The notes under the pieces were generated by a model. It did not search any database. It had not been told where the DNA came from and saw nothing but the letters and a program-made list of their open reading frames with translations. From positions 4,103 to 53,006 of the forward strand of contig JAUNDP010000016.1 in the NCBI GenBank assembly GCA_030526005.1: 48,904 nt of DNA, written 5' to 3'. Positions 33,992 to 42,505 of the stretch are shown here, piece after piece. Within the stretch, counting starts at the first letter, position 1. Each line of letters opens with the position of its first letter. The DNA is from Eubacteriales bacterium (GTDB lineage Bacteria; Bacillota; Clostridia; Lachnospirales; Lachnospiraceae). The position numbers and the translations under genes are program-made.

Positions 33992-35344
33992 TTATTCGTC
34001 CATCAATAAAATACTTGTTTTCAATGAGTGGTTTGTTCCTTCTGTCTCATACATTCCGTCATATGATTTTACAATATTTTTTATAATCTTAATCCCAAGT
34101 CCATGAAGCTGTGTATTTTTTTTACTTGTCTCAAACTCTGGGTTTTGCTGCAGAATATTTCCATCTGTTGAATTTTCTATTTCTATTTTCAAATATGCTT
34201 TCTTTCTCATCAGACGCAGATGGATCTCTCCGTTCTTCACTTTGGAAGCCGCCTCAATCGCATTGTCACATAGATTGGAAAGGAGTGCGTTAAAATCGTA
34301 AATCTGCACTTTTCCGCTCTTATTCGATGCCACATCCATCTGGGCTTCAATTTGAAAGCGCACGCCTTCCTTTTGAGCCATCTTCTGTTTTTGATTCAAG
34401 ACAAGATTGATGCTGTTATTTTTCGTATAGGGAATAATTTCCATCTGCTCTACAGGAAATTGATGAAGTTTTTCCAGATAATGATGAAGCTCTTCATAAT
34501 TTTGATCTACAACAAGAGCATCCATACAAAACAGATGCGATTTATAATCATGACGGAACTGTCTGAGCGTTTTTTGCATATCCTCCATCTGACTTAAATA
34601 ATCTTCCTGTGCCTTGATCCATGTCTCCTGCACAGCTGTCACTTTATTGATTTCTCCTATTTTTATACTCAGACTGATCATATAGTAACAGATCATCGGC
34701 ACAATAATACAAAAGACAGATAAAATCATCCCCTGCGTCAAAGCTTGTCTGTCATTCTCAGGTGTCTGTTTTATATATTCCAGAATCATATAATCTGTGA
34801 CGCATACGCCCGCCATGAAATACCAGTAACCATTCATAATCCTGGCATTCATGCGCATCACATCAATCATTAAAATTCGCATGACAAAGAACAAAACTCC
34901 CTTCAGAATGATTCTGCGAAATAAGAATAAAAGTTTCCACAAATCCATGCTGATCAAAAAATTGTCCGCCAGATAATGGCTCGTATAGACAGCCAGATTC
35001 TCAAGAGAAAACATCATTGTAAAGAAAATCAGACAGATTAAGGCCTTAATCATCAATTTCCCGTGGAAAAAAATACATGCATACAGAAATGGAAATAATA
35101 CCATCACTAAAACATAAGAATAGAAGTTATTATTCATGATCAGATCTGTCAGAAACAACACTGCCGCAAACAGGCTTCCCACTGCTACTAGCTGCTTTTT
35201 TGAACGGTATGATTTCTTTTTCGGCTCAAAAAAATTTTGTATTAAATAGATAAATAAAAAAGCGTCTAAAAACTGCCCAATAATATGAATGATCTGTATA
35301 TCGGGCAGCCAAAACAAAGAAACCGTATTTCTGATGTCCACCAT
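33992..35344 (-). CDS. GHKL-domain sensor histidine kinase (AgrC-like), copy 1
   Basis: This 450-residue protein has about six N-terminal membrane spans (to residue 225), a coiled linker, then the AgrC-type phospho-acceptor box RQFRHDYKSHL (His about 265), the N box LLSNLCDNAIEAA and the G box HGLGIKIIKNIVKSYDG. Kinases of this type usually sense peptides. No agrB or agrD-like gene is visible nearby. The start is the ATG at 35344 behind AGGTGG; the GTG at 35356 directly follows the regulator's stop codon. It follows the LytTR regulator gene with almost no gap. Confidence 0.93.
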   Translation of the reverse strand: MVDIRNTVSLFWLPDIQIIHIIGQFLDAFLFIYLIQNFFEPKKKSYRSKKQLVAVGSLFAAVLFLTDLIMNNNFYSYVLVMVLFPFLYACIFFHGKLMIKALICLIFFTMMFSLENLAVYTSHYLADNFLISMDLWKLLFLFRRIILKGVLFFVMRILMIDVMRMNARIMNGYWYFMAGVCVTDYMILEYIKQTPENDRQALTQGMILSVFCIIVPMICYYMISLSIKIGEINKVTAVQETWIKAQEDYLSQMEDMQKTLRQFRHDYKSHLFCMDALVVDQNYEELHHYLEKLHQFPVEQMEIIPYTKNNSINLVLNQKQKMAQKEGVRFQIEAQMDVASNKSGKVQIYDFNALLSNLCDNAIEAASKVKNGEIHLRLMRKKAYLKIEIENSTDGNILQQNPEFETSKKNTQLHGLGIKIIKNIVKSYDGMYETEGTNHSLKTSILLMDE

Positions 35345-35356
35345 TATTCTTTCCAC

Positions 35357-36073
35357 CTAGCTTTCCTGACAAAATCTTTTTTTGACTTCCGCTACTTTGC
35401 TCCGACTCAGCGGAAGTTCTTGTCCACCATCTAAGATTACTTTATTATATTTGATCGCATAGATTGCATGCAAGTTGACCAAAAAAGATTTATGAATCCG
35501 GATAAAATAGTGTTCTTCCAACATCTTTTCCATATCAGAAAGCGTATTTCTGATAAAAAATCCTCCCTCTTTTGTGACAATATTCACATACTTATCCTTT
35601 GCCTCCAAATAGAGGGTATCTTTTAAGGAAATCTCATGTGGATGTCCTAACTCGTCATAGATTTTACAGACTTCTTCCTCTGTCTCCTGATACATACCAC
35701 TCAAATCGCAGATTGTCCTGTCCAAATCTTCCTCAAATTTGCTTTTCCGAATAAAGGAAAATGGATGTACTAAAAAGCTGTCAAATACATATTCTTCTTT
35801 TGCTGACACAAAGATAATGACCGCTTTTTCCTGTACCTGCAAAATCATCTTTGCGAACTCCAGCCCATTGATTTTTGGCATATCGACATCCAAAAAATAA
35901 ATGGTATATTCTTTTTTTCTCTGCAGATCTCTCCAAAGCAAATCGGGAGAAGTATATTCTCTCGTCTCAACAGAGATGCGATATTTTTGAAATACCTCAT
36001 AAATTCTGCGCGCTAAATAGGGAAGTATCTCTTTTTCGTCATCGCAAATTGCAACTGATATTTTTTCTTTCAT
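35357..36073 (-). CDS. LytTR-family response regulator, copy 1
   Basis: This 238-residue protein has a receiver domain with acidic residues CDDE near residue 10 and phospho-acceptor Asp62 (YFLDVDMPKING), and a C-terminal LytTR DNA-binding domain (LYLEAKDKYVNIVTKEGG ... MEKMLEEHYFIRIHKSFLVNLHAI ... LPLSRSKVAEVKKRF). Partner of the following kinase. The gene is 27 bp downstream of the SurA-like gene, in the same orientation. Confidence 0.95.
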   Translation of the reverse strand: MKEKISVAICDDEKEILPYLARRIYEVFQKYRISVETREYTSPDLLWRDLQRKKEYTIYFLDVDMPKINGLEFAKMILQVQEKAVIIFVSAKEEYVFDSFLVHPFSFIRKSKFEEDLDRTICDLSGMYQETEEEVCKIYDELGHPHEISLKDTLYLEAKDKYVNIVTKEGGFFIRNTLSDMEKMLEEHYFIRIHKSFLVNLHAIYAIKYNKVILDGGQELPLSRSKVAEVKKRFCQES

Positions 36074-36100
36074 CCGATACTCATCCTATCAATCACTTTT

Positions 36101-37186
36101 TTATTCTTCACTCCATTGTTTTAAAGCCTTTCTAAACGCATCGTCTGCTTTTTTGCGGTATAAAATCAGCTGCAGTTTCTTCTGCATCGGATCATTAAAC
36201 GGAAGCGCTCCTGCCGGAGTATCTGATTCATAGCGGAACAGATATACGCCGTTGCTACAGGCAATCGGATCTGTGATCTCTCCTTTTTCCTGTATTGCCA
36301 TCACTGCTTCAATGACCGGTTTTTCCCAGAAAATACTGTCTTTATGAATGTTCCATCCTGTTTTTTTATCTGCGCTGTATTTTTCAATCAGATCCTCAAA
36401 TGGTATTCCCTGTTCATACTCCTCTTTTATCTTCTGTGCGGTCTCCTGAACACTGGTCACAATTTCTGTTTGGATCTTTTTCGCTTTTTCTTCATCCACT
36501 TCTTTCTTTGACGCTCCATTTTTTTCATACAGAAGACTTTTCAGTTCATTTTGTTTTTGCTCATCTCCCTCAAGACGGATATGTGTCACAAATCGGTATC
36601 CCTGAGGAACATAATAAGCTACATCTCCAAATCTTGCGAGAACTCTTTCATATTCTGGAATATTTTGCGCAAATATCTTTTCATCTCTTGCTGTCAGATG
36701 GTCATACATCTGTCTGATCTCTTCTGCAGATACTTTGATTCCCTGCGCTGTGTATTCCTGAACACGGCTGAACACTTCCTGATTCATCATAGCAGCTGCC
36801 AGCGGTTCGCTGTTTGCAAATCCTCTTTGCGCCATATATTCTCTTGCCTTTTTTTCCGCTTCTTCTGCTGTCATCTTTGGATTTTGCTTTACTAATAAAG
36901 TACGGCACTCCTGATATGCTTGATTCCATTGTCTCTTTGCGATTTCTTCCAGTTTCTCTTTCTGTTCTTTCGTAAACTGGTCCAGCTTCAGTTCTTTCGC
37001 CTTTAAATGTGCAATCTTCATCTGAATCATCATTTCCTGTGCCTGTGTTTTTAACTGCTCTTCTTCCTGTTCTGTGATTGGTGCACGTCTCTGTCTTTGA
37101 TATACTCTTTTTAAGTATTTCTTACACATTTCCACATCTGATTCATAAATTTTCTGTCCTTTTACGATTGCTGCCACTTTTTTCAT
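36101..37186 (-). CDS. SurA/parvulin-like foldase without signal peptide
   Basis: This 361-residue protein has a helical SurA_N-type region (about residues 1-150) and a parvulin-like region (GYRFVTHIRLEGDEQKQNEL ... EYEQGIPFEDLIEKYSADKKTGWNIHKDSIFW ... GEITDPIACSNGVYLFRYESD). The sequence is clearly related to the exported protein at 42506-43774 over nearly the whole length, but starts at the position corresponding to that protein's mature N-terminus: no signal peptide, MKKVAAIVKGQKIY. It should be cytoplasmic unless exported by another route. It opens an operon with the LytTR/GHKL pair. The ribosome site AAGGAG is good. Confidence 0.8.
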   Translation of the reverse strand: MKKVAAIVKGQKIYESDVEMCKKYLKRVYQRQRRAPITEQEEEQLKTQAQEMMIQMKIAHLKAKELKLDQFTKEQKEKLEEIAKRQWNQAYQECRTLLVKQNPKMTAEEAEKKAREYMAQRGFANSEPLAAAMMNQEVFSRVQEYTAQGIKVSAEEIRQMYDHLTARDEKIFAQNIPEYERVLARFGDVAYYVPQGYRFVTHIRLEGDEQKQNELKSLLYEKNGASKKEVDEEKAKKIQTEIVTSVQETAQKIKEEYEQGIPFEDLIEKYSADKKTGWNIHKDSIFWEKPVIEAVMAIQEKGEITDPIACSNGVYLFRYESDTPAGALPFNDPMQKKLQLILYRKKADDAFRKALKQWSEE

Positions 37187-37223
37187 AATATGTTATCTCC
37201 TTTTCTGTCCATCCAGTGATGTT

Positions 37224-37251
37224 TTGATTTTTTCTGTTTTTTTGATATAAT
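37224..37251 (+). promoter_or_regulatory. Promoter of GHKL kinase copy 2
   Basis: TTGATT (37224-37229), 16 bp, TATAAT (37246-37251), in the divergent region between the SurA-like gene and this kinase. Confidence 0.6.
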
Positions 37252-37318
37252 AAATTGAAGAAAATTATAATAATTTCGTCGCGATGGCGATGCTGCATAG
37301 ATGGGAGGAATAAAATTT

Positions 37319-38659
37319 ATGAATAAATGGATATTTTTTATTGCAGACATTTTGTCTCTTTTTTTAATGTGTAAAACTTTATTTGCTTCTCACCCGAATC
37401 ATAAAAAATGGGTAAAAAATCTGATTGCCTGCCGCCATGGTATTTTTCTTTTTTTGTGCGGCATCTACTTTTTTTATAACTACTTTCAGTCTGTCACATT
37501 TCAGGTCAATACCTTTTTATATCCATCTATTCTTATTTTGTATGCTTTGCTTTTTTTGGATGAAAATTTTTTTGCCTGTCTCTCTCAAGTTTTGCTTTTT
37601 GTATCCATCAAATCCATTTTGCCCGCTTTGTTTGGAGGAGTCACCAGTTTTTTAGATAACACTCCTTTTTTCTCCTCCATCGCATCCCTTTTTCATCTTT
37701 CGGAATATGGAGTAACTTCTTTTTCCTATGATTTTTCAACTCGGCTGCTGCCATCCCTGTCGATGATTGGATTTTATTTTTATCTCACCCATTTTTCTGT
37801 AAATGATACGGACAATCTGCCGTTTTCCTATTGGATGACACTTGGATTTACCTCAATTTTCGGTATTATCTGGTCACTTTGTTCCTTTCCTGAATATTTT
37901 GCTCCTGAATATGCAACCTTTATCCGTTGTACCGTTTCTTTTGGTCTTCTTACAATCAATCTGATGATATATTATCTTTTTTACCGCATCACGATACAGC
38001 ATAAAGAAAATTTGGAATTAAAGGTACTCCAGCAGAGAATCTCTCTTGACAATGCTTCCAATCAGGAAATGAATCAGCTGTATCTGAATCTGCGCAAAAT
38101 GCGCCATGATCTGCTGAATCACATCGGGATCATGGACAGTCTTCTAAAAGAAAAGCATTATGATGAGCTTCAAGATTATTTTTTCTCTGTCCAAAAGAAA
38201 GAATATCCCGTTCTTCATTATCTGGAAACAGGAAATATTGCAGTGAATGCTCTGCTAAATCGAAAAATTCATATCATTCATGAACTCGGCATTGAAATTC
38301 ATGCCAAAGTTCTCGTACCTGCTCAGAGCAACGTCGAAGATACCGATCTATGTACGATTCTCGGAAATCTTCTCGACAATGCTTTTGAAGCAGTTCAGAC
38401 TATAAAATATGGCGCTATTGATCTGTCATCGGAACCGCGCGCCGGTTATCTTCTCATCCAGATTACCAATACCATAAAAGAAGATCCTTTAAAATCAAAT
38501 CCTCTTCTTTCCTCCACAAAAGGAAGTTCTCCTTTTCATGGTCTGGGGCTGAAAATTGTCAAAAACACCGTTGAAAAATATGATGGTATGTTTTCTATTG
38601 ACACAAAAGAATTCCATTTTTCTGTAAAAATCATGCTTCCTCTTACAGACTGCCACTGA
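37319..38659 (+). CDS. GHKL-domain sensor histidine kinase (AgrC-like), copy 2
   Basis: This 446-residue protein has about six membrane spans up to residue 225, then RKMRHDLLNHIGIMDSLL (His about 263), the N box ILGNLLDNAFEAVQ and GLGLKIVKNTVEKYDG. It has the same architecture as copy 1, with similar cytoplasmic half but divergent membrane half, suggesting different signals. Start: ATG at 37319, ten bases after GGGAGG. The regulator gene lies 255 bp downstream with its own promoter. Confidence 0.93.
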   Translation: MNKWIFFIADILSLFLMCKTLFASHPNHKKWVKNLIACRHGIFLFLCGIYFFYNYFQSVTFQVNTFLYPSILILYALLFLDENFFACLSQVLLFVSIKSILPALFGGVTSFLDNTPFFSSIASLFHLSEYGVTSFSYDFSTRLLPSLSMIGFYFYLTHFSVNDTDNLPFSYWMTLGFTSIFGIIWSLCSFPEYFAPEYATFIRCTVSFGLLTINLMIYYLFYRITIQHKENLELKVLQQRISLDNASNQEMNQLYLNLRKMRHDLLNHIGIMDSLLKEKHYDELQDYFFSVQKKEYPVLHYLETGNIAVNALLNRKIHIIHELGIEIHAKVLVPAQSNVEDTDLCTILGNLLDNAFEAVQTIKYGAIDLSSEPRAGYLLIQITNTIKEDPLKSNPLLSSTKGSSPFHGLGLKIVKNTVEKYDGMFSIDTKEFHFSVKIMLPLTDCH

Positions 38660-38837
38660 TATTTTTGATATTCTTAATCTCATTCTCTGCCCTTGAACTT
38701 TATTTTAATCATTTCTTCTTAAACATGGTAATATTTTATTTATTTTTTGTCAACATCCAACAAAGCATTCCATATATTTCCGATAAAAAATGATAATTAT
38801 ATCAAAAAAATTCGTATGGATTGTTTCATTTTGTTCA

Positions 38838-38846
38838 TGTTATAAT
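38838..38846 (+). promoter_or_regulatory. Extended -10 promoter of LytTR regulator copy 2
   Basis: TGTTATAAT at 38838-38846 lies 68 bp before the regulator start. The 255-bp gap from the kinase gene holds no other gene that I can support. Confidence 0.5.
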
Positions 38847-38914
38847 AATAAGAATTGATTAAATTTGCATCAGATCCGCGCCTGCTCTGTGCAAATATAA
38901 GGAGGAAAACTTTT

Positions 38915-39634
38915 ATGTATTTTAAAGTTGCAATTTGCGATGATGAAAAGGCTGCGCTTGAATATATCTCTCAGGCAATACAGCCTCTCTTTGCTAACCT
39001 TCGCCATACCGTATCTGTCGATTGCTTTTCAAGAAGCCAGCAGCTTTTGGAAGTTCTGCAGTCCGGCAGTAAATATCATATGTATTTTCTGGATATTGAA
39101 ATGCCCTCTGTAAATGGCATTGAGCTGGGTGATTTTATTAATCGTTATCATCAGGATTCTCTTTATAATATTATTTATATCTCAAATCGTCTCGAAAAAG
39201 TATTTGATACCTTTCGTGTGGCTCCCCTTCGATTTATACGCAAACAATACTTTTACGAAGAAATTCAGGAGGCTGTCAGCGCTTCCATTTCTTATATTAT
39301 ACAGAATACGAAAGATATGATTTCCTTTGAGACAGAAAATGGTCTTCTCTCCCTGCCTCTTCAGAATATTTTATATATTGAGTCCAACAATAAATCTCAG
39401 CTCGTTGTGACAGCTCAAAATACATATACCGTTCTTTCTTCTTTAAATAAGTTAGAAGCAGATCTGGCTGACAGGGGGTTCATACGCATTCATCGCTGTT
39501 ACCTTTTAAATTATTGCCATATCTATCTGATTCAGCAAGACTGTGTTCTGCTGGACAATCACACTTCCATCCCGATCAGCAAAAAGCGACGGAAAGAAGT
39601 AAAGGAAGCTTTTTTATTTTTTTCTCTCTCATGA
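38915..39634 (+). CDS. LytTR-family response regulator, copy 2
   Basis: This 239-residue protein has a receiver domain with CDDE (residues 8-11) and phospho-acceptor Asp60 (YFLDIEMPSVNGIEL), and a LytTR domain (ILYIESNNKSQLVVTAQNTYTVLSSLNKLEADLADRGFIRIHRCYLLNYCHI ... IPISKKRRKEVKEAF). The start is the ATG at 38915 with AGGAGG nine bases upstream. It is likely the partner of kinase copy 2, though transcribed from its own promoter. Confidence 0.94.
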   Translation: MYFKVAICDDEKAALEYISQAIQPLFANLRHTVSVDCFSRSQQLLEVLQSGSKYHMYFLDIEMPSVNGIELGDFINRYHQDSLYNIIYISNRLEKVFDTFRVAPLRFIRKQYFYEEIQEAVSASISYIIQNTKDMISFETENGLLSLPLQNILYIESNNKSQLVVTAQNTYTVLSSLNKLEADLADRGFIRIHRCYLLNYCHIYLIQQDCVLLDNHTSIPISKKRRKEVKEAFLFFSLS

Positions 39635-39714
39635 TAATTTTTTACCCTCTGTCAATCAAACGTTTTTCCTTTTATTGCTGTAGGTTACGATCTCAGCCCA
39701 TATAAAAAGCTTAA

Positions 39715-39756
39715 AAACTGCGGGGAAATCTCTATTCCCCGCAGTTTCTTTATTTC
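39715..39756. terminator. Bidirectional terminator between LytTR copy 2 and the GH3 gene
   Basis: A perfect 13-bp stem (39715-39727 with 39735-39747) with a 7-nt loop and T-rich flanks on both strands. Confidence 0.8.
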
Positions 39757-39797
39757 TTTGTCTCTTTCTTTGTGATTCTTTTTTTGAAAGTATCAGA

Positions 39798-42170
39798 CTA
39801 TTTTACATATTTTTCGGTACGCTCATCCTGAATCTGTCCGGACCAGTTCAGACCAAATCCAAAGTCATACGTATTTCCTGCTTCATCTACATAGCATTCC
39901 ATATCCTGTCCGACATCTTCAAACTGTTCTTCCACTGTCTTCATATCAATCGGCTGCTGGTTCGGCAATAAACCGGACGGTTCTGTCACACCTGCCAGAA
40001 TTTCTACTGCCGCCTGATCTGTGATGCTGTATCCTACTAAGATTACATCTGCCAATGGTTCTACTTCAGACCAAACCATAGGATTGGATACTCTCATGTA
40101 AACAGCCACTGGTTTGTCTCCCATTGCTTCTTTCGTCTCTTTTAACAGATCTAACATATCTGCATTTGCAGCTGTAACGGTCTTTCCTTTATAAGAACGG
40201 TTCTCCACATCGTCTGTGTAGACAACTTCGCCTGTCTCAGAGCTGATAAATTCTGCTCCAGGATCACTTGCCAGAGACTGTTCTCTTGCATATTCTGCCG
40301 TATATTCGCCATACTGTAATGTGATTGGCAGATATCCGTTTCCGCCTGATGCCTTGTCTTCTTCGCTGTATCCCGTTCCGCCATTTGGAGCCTCCATGCC
40401 GACAAGTGCAAAGTCTGCCTCTTTCGGATCATCTGTCACATTGTAATATTTTTCCAGAACAGATTTCGTAACAGTAGCTCTTGTCTCTTCTGTTGTTTCG
40501 CCTGTCCAGCGGTTATAGCTTACATAGGTATATTCCGGAACGTATACCGTCATTTTTTCTGCTGCTTCATCGTATTTCTTAACAAAATTATTTTCATTTT
40601 TCAGCATGACAACTGATTTCAGCTGTGCATTGTATCCTGCTTCCATGAACTCTGCATTTCCAACGATTTCTGCTGACTGATCCGGATCTAAGTATGGATC
40701 TTCAAACAGTCCTGCGTTGAAGATATTTGTCAGCAGTCTTCTTGCTGATTCCGCAAATCTTGCATCTGCAAATACCTGTCCATGTTCTTCAACCATCATA
40801 TCATATGCTTCCATGATCGGCCCTTTGTCATTGTTTCCGCCGAACTGGTCAACGCCTGCCATCAGAACTTTGTAATGGCGCTCTGCCACTGTCAGATCTT
40901 CCACTCCCCAAGGAGTTGTTCCGAAAGAGTTGTCATGAGGAGCATCTTTTGTGATTCCCCAGTCGGTACATACAACGCCGTCATAATTATATTTTCCGCG
41001 CAGCAACTCGTTAATCATATAGTTGCTGTAAGAGTTTCCAACATTTTCTCCGCTTTCATTCTGCTCGTAAGAAATAGTATAGTAAGGCATAACTGCAGAT
41101 GCCATTCCCGTGCCGCCTTCGAGATTAAATGCGCCATTTACAAATACATCAATATGTTCCTGGATATTATTTCCTGGATAAACAGCAAATTTTCCAAATC
41201 CATAATGAGCATCTCGTCCGCTTTCACCAGAACCGCCGCCTGGCCAGTGCTTTACCATCGCATTGACAGAGTCGTTTCCCCATCCATTTTCACTGCCTTT
41301 TGTCGTCTGGAATCCATCTACATATGCTCTTGCCATATCTGTTGACAGCGCTGAATTTTCACTGAATGTTCCATTTACACGCCCCCATCTTGGGTCAGTG
41401 GAAAGGTCTACCTGTGGTGATAATGCAGTAGCGATACCAAGCGCTCTGTATTCTTTTGATACGATTTCTCCATGCTGTTTTACGATTTCAGGATCAAATG
41501 TTGCCGCTAATCCGATCATGGACGGCCAAAGAGAAATGTCTCCTGTATTTCCAATATTATATTCCAATGCCATGGAAGAACTTGCAGAGTTTCTCGGGTC
41601 AGAACTGTTATTTGCCGGAATACCATATCCTACGCCTTCTACCATTGCCTGTACATTATTTGACCATTTTGCTGCAATTTCAGGAGATGCCACGGTTGTC
41701 ACAAGAACATGACGCAGATTGTTGTCAACCAAAGCTTCCTCTGTACCTTCTGCAACTGCTTCTTCTGTAACTGCAGTATGGGAACTGTAAAGCATTAAGC
41801 CTGCAATCGCTTCGATTCCTTCACGTCCGTCTGAAACCATCAGATCAGCTAGCCCCTGTGCTCTTGTCTTTGTATCCAGACGCCAGTCCTCATAAGTGTC
41901 AAGTTCTCCATTGCGGTTTAAATCTTTAAATGCAAATCCGTCGTCTTCCAAAAGTGTCATGCCAGATTCATTTGAAAAGCTCAGTTTTTTTCCATCTTCC
42001 TGAGTCACAACCGAGAATCCTTTTCCCGTATCTGTCACTTCATACTTTTTCGCTGAATCTGCGCTTGCTTCTGCTGCAAATGTCCCCATAGCCATACTGG
42101 ATGCCAACATAGCTGTCGTTGCTGCGAATGCGATTCCTCTGTTCAGTTTCTTTTTCATGCTTCTTTTCAT
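39798..42170 (-). CDS. Secreted glycoside hydrolase family 3 protein
   Basis: This 790-residue exported enzyme has a signal peptide (about residues 1-34, ending AMGTFAAEA), an EF-hand-like loop (DLNRNGELDTYEDW, residues 83-96), then the GH3 barrel with LSPQVDLSTDPRWGR, the KHWPGGG pair (Lys307-His308) and nucleophile Asp403 in GVVCTDWG, followed by the C-terminal sandwich domain (VYMRVSNPMVWSEVEPLADVILVGY). Likely a beta-glucosidase/beta-xylosidase-type exo-enzyme; the exact sugar is not readable. No membrane anchor is seen at the C-terminus. The start is the ATG at 42170 (GGAGG, 7 nt). No sugar transporter is adjacent. Confidence 0.92.
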   Translation of the reverse strand: MKRSMKKKLNRGIAFAATTAMLASSMAMGTFAAEASADSAKKYEVTDTGKGFSVVTQEDGKKLSFSNESGMTLLEDDGFAFKDLNRNGELDTYEDWRLDTKTRAQGLADLMVSDGREGIEAIAGLMLYSSHTAVTEEAVAEGTEEALVDNNLRHVLVTTVASPEIAAKWSNNVQAMVEGVGYGIPANNSSDPRNSASSSMALEYNIGNTGDISLWPSMIGLAATFDPEIVKQHGEIVSKEYRALGIATALSPQVDLSTDPRWGRVNGTFSENSALSTDMARAYVDGFQTTKGSENGWGNDSVNAMVKHWPGGGSGESGRDAHYGFGKFAVYPGNNIQEHIDVFVNGAFNLEGGTGMASAVMPYYTISYEQNESGENVGNSYSNYMINELLRGKYNYDGVVCTDWGITKDAPHDNSFGTTPWGVEDLTVAERHYKVLMAGVDQFGGNNDKGPIMEAYDMMVEEHGQVFADARFAESARRLLTNIFNAGLFEDPYLDPDQSAEIVGNAEFMEAGYNAQLKSVVMLKNENNFVKKYDEAAEKMTVYVPEYTYVSYNRWTGETTEETRATVTKSVLEKYYNVTDDPKEADFALVGMEAPNGGTGYSEEDKASGGNGYLPITLQYGEYTAEYAREQSLASDPGAEFISSETGEVVYTDDVENRSYKGKTVTAANADMLDLLKETKEAMGDKPVAVYMRVSNPMVWSEVEPLADVILVGYSITDQAAVEILAGVTEPSGLLPNQQPIDMKTVEEQFEDVGQDMECYVDEAGNTYDFGFGLNWSGQIQDERTEKYVK

Positions 42171-42505
42171 ATACCTACCTCCTGTTTTTTTGTTTAAAGC
42201 CCCTCCAAATCTTTGACTCAGATGTAATTTCATTTTATCACATCTTTGTATATTTTCCATATGTTTTTCTTGGATCATTCATTATTTTTCTTATTTTTGT
42301 CTAATTTTCTTTATTTTTTCAATCATTTTTTATATATTTTTAATAGTTAATTCCATATTTTTTTAATTTCAGATTCATCTGCCTTTATTCTATATAAAAA
42401 GGTCCTTGCAAAATATCTTTTTTTCTTTTGCAAAGACCTTTTTATCTATTTCATCTTAATTTAAATTTCTATCTTATTTTTTACTTTACATTTTGTGGCT
42501 GTCTT
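42171..42505. other. Intergenic region between the exported foldase and GH3 genes
   Basis: The 335-bp AT-rich region holds the leader and probable promoter of the GH3 gene (a minus-strand TGATAAAAT around 42234-42242 could be an extended -10) and the terminator of the foldase gene. No gene seen. Confidence 0.5.
42396..42443. terminator. Bidirectional terminator after the exported foldase gene
   Basis: An 18-bp stem with one mismatch (42396-42413 with 42426-42443), A-run and T-run at its two ends, 12-nt loop. Confidence 0.75.

Noticed and set aside
38790-38840. LytTR direct repeats upstream of regulator copy 2
   Set aside because: TTGTT repeats occur but spacing and sequence do not match the usual pair of 9-bp sites.
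38660-38914. Small signal-peptide gene (AgrD-like) between kinase copy 2 and its regulator
   Set aside because: No short ORF with a ribosome site and a Cys-containing core was found there or at 37187-37318.
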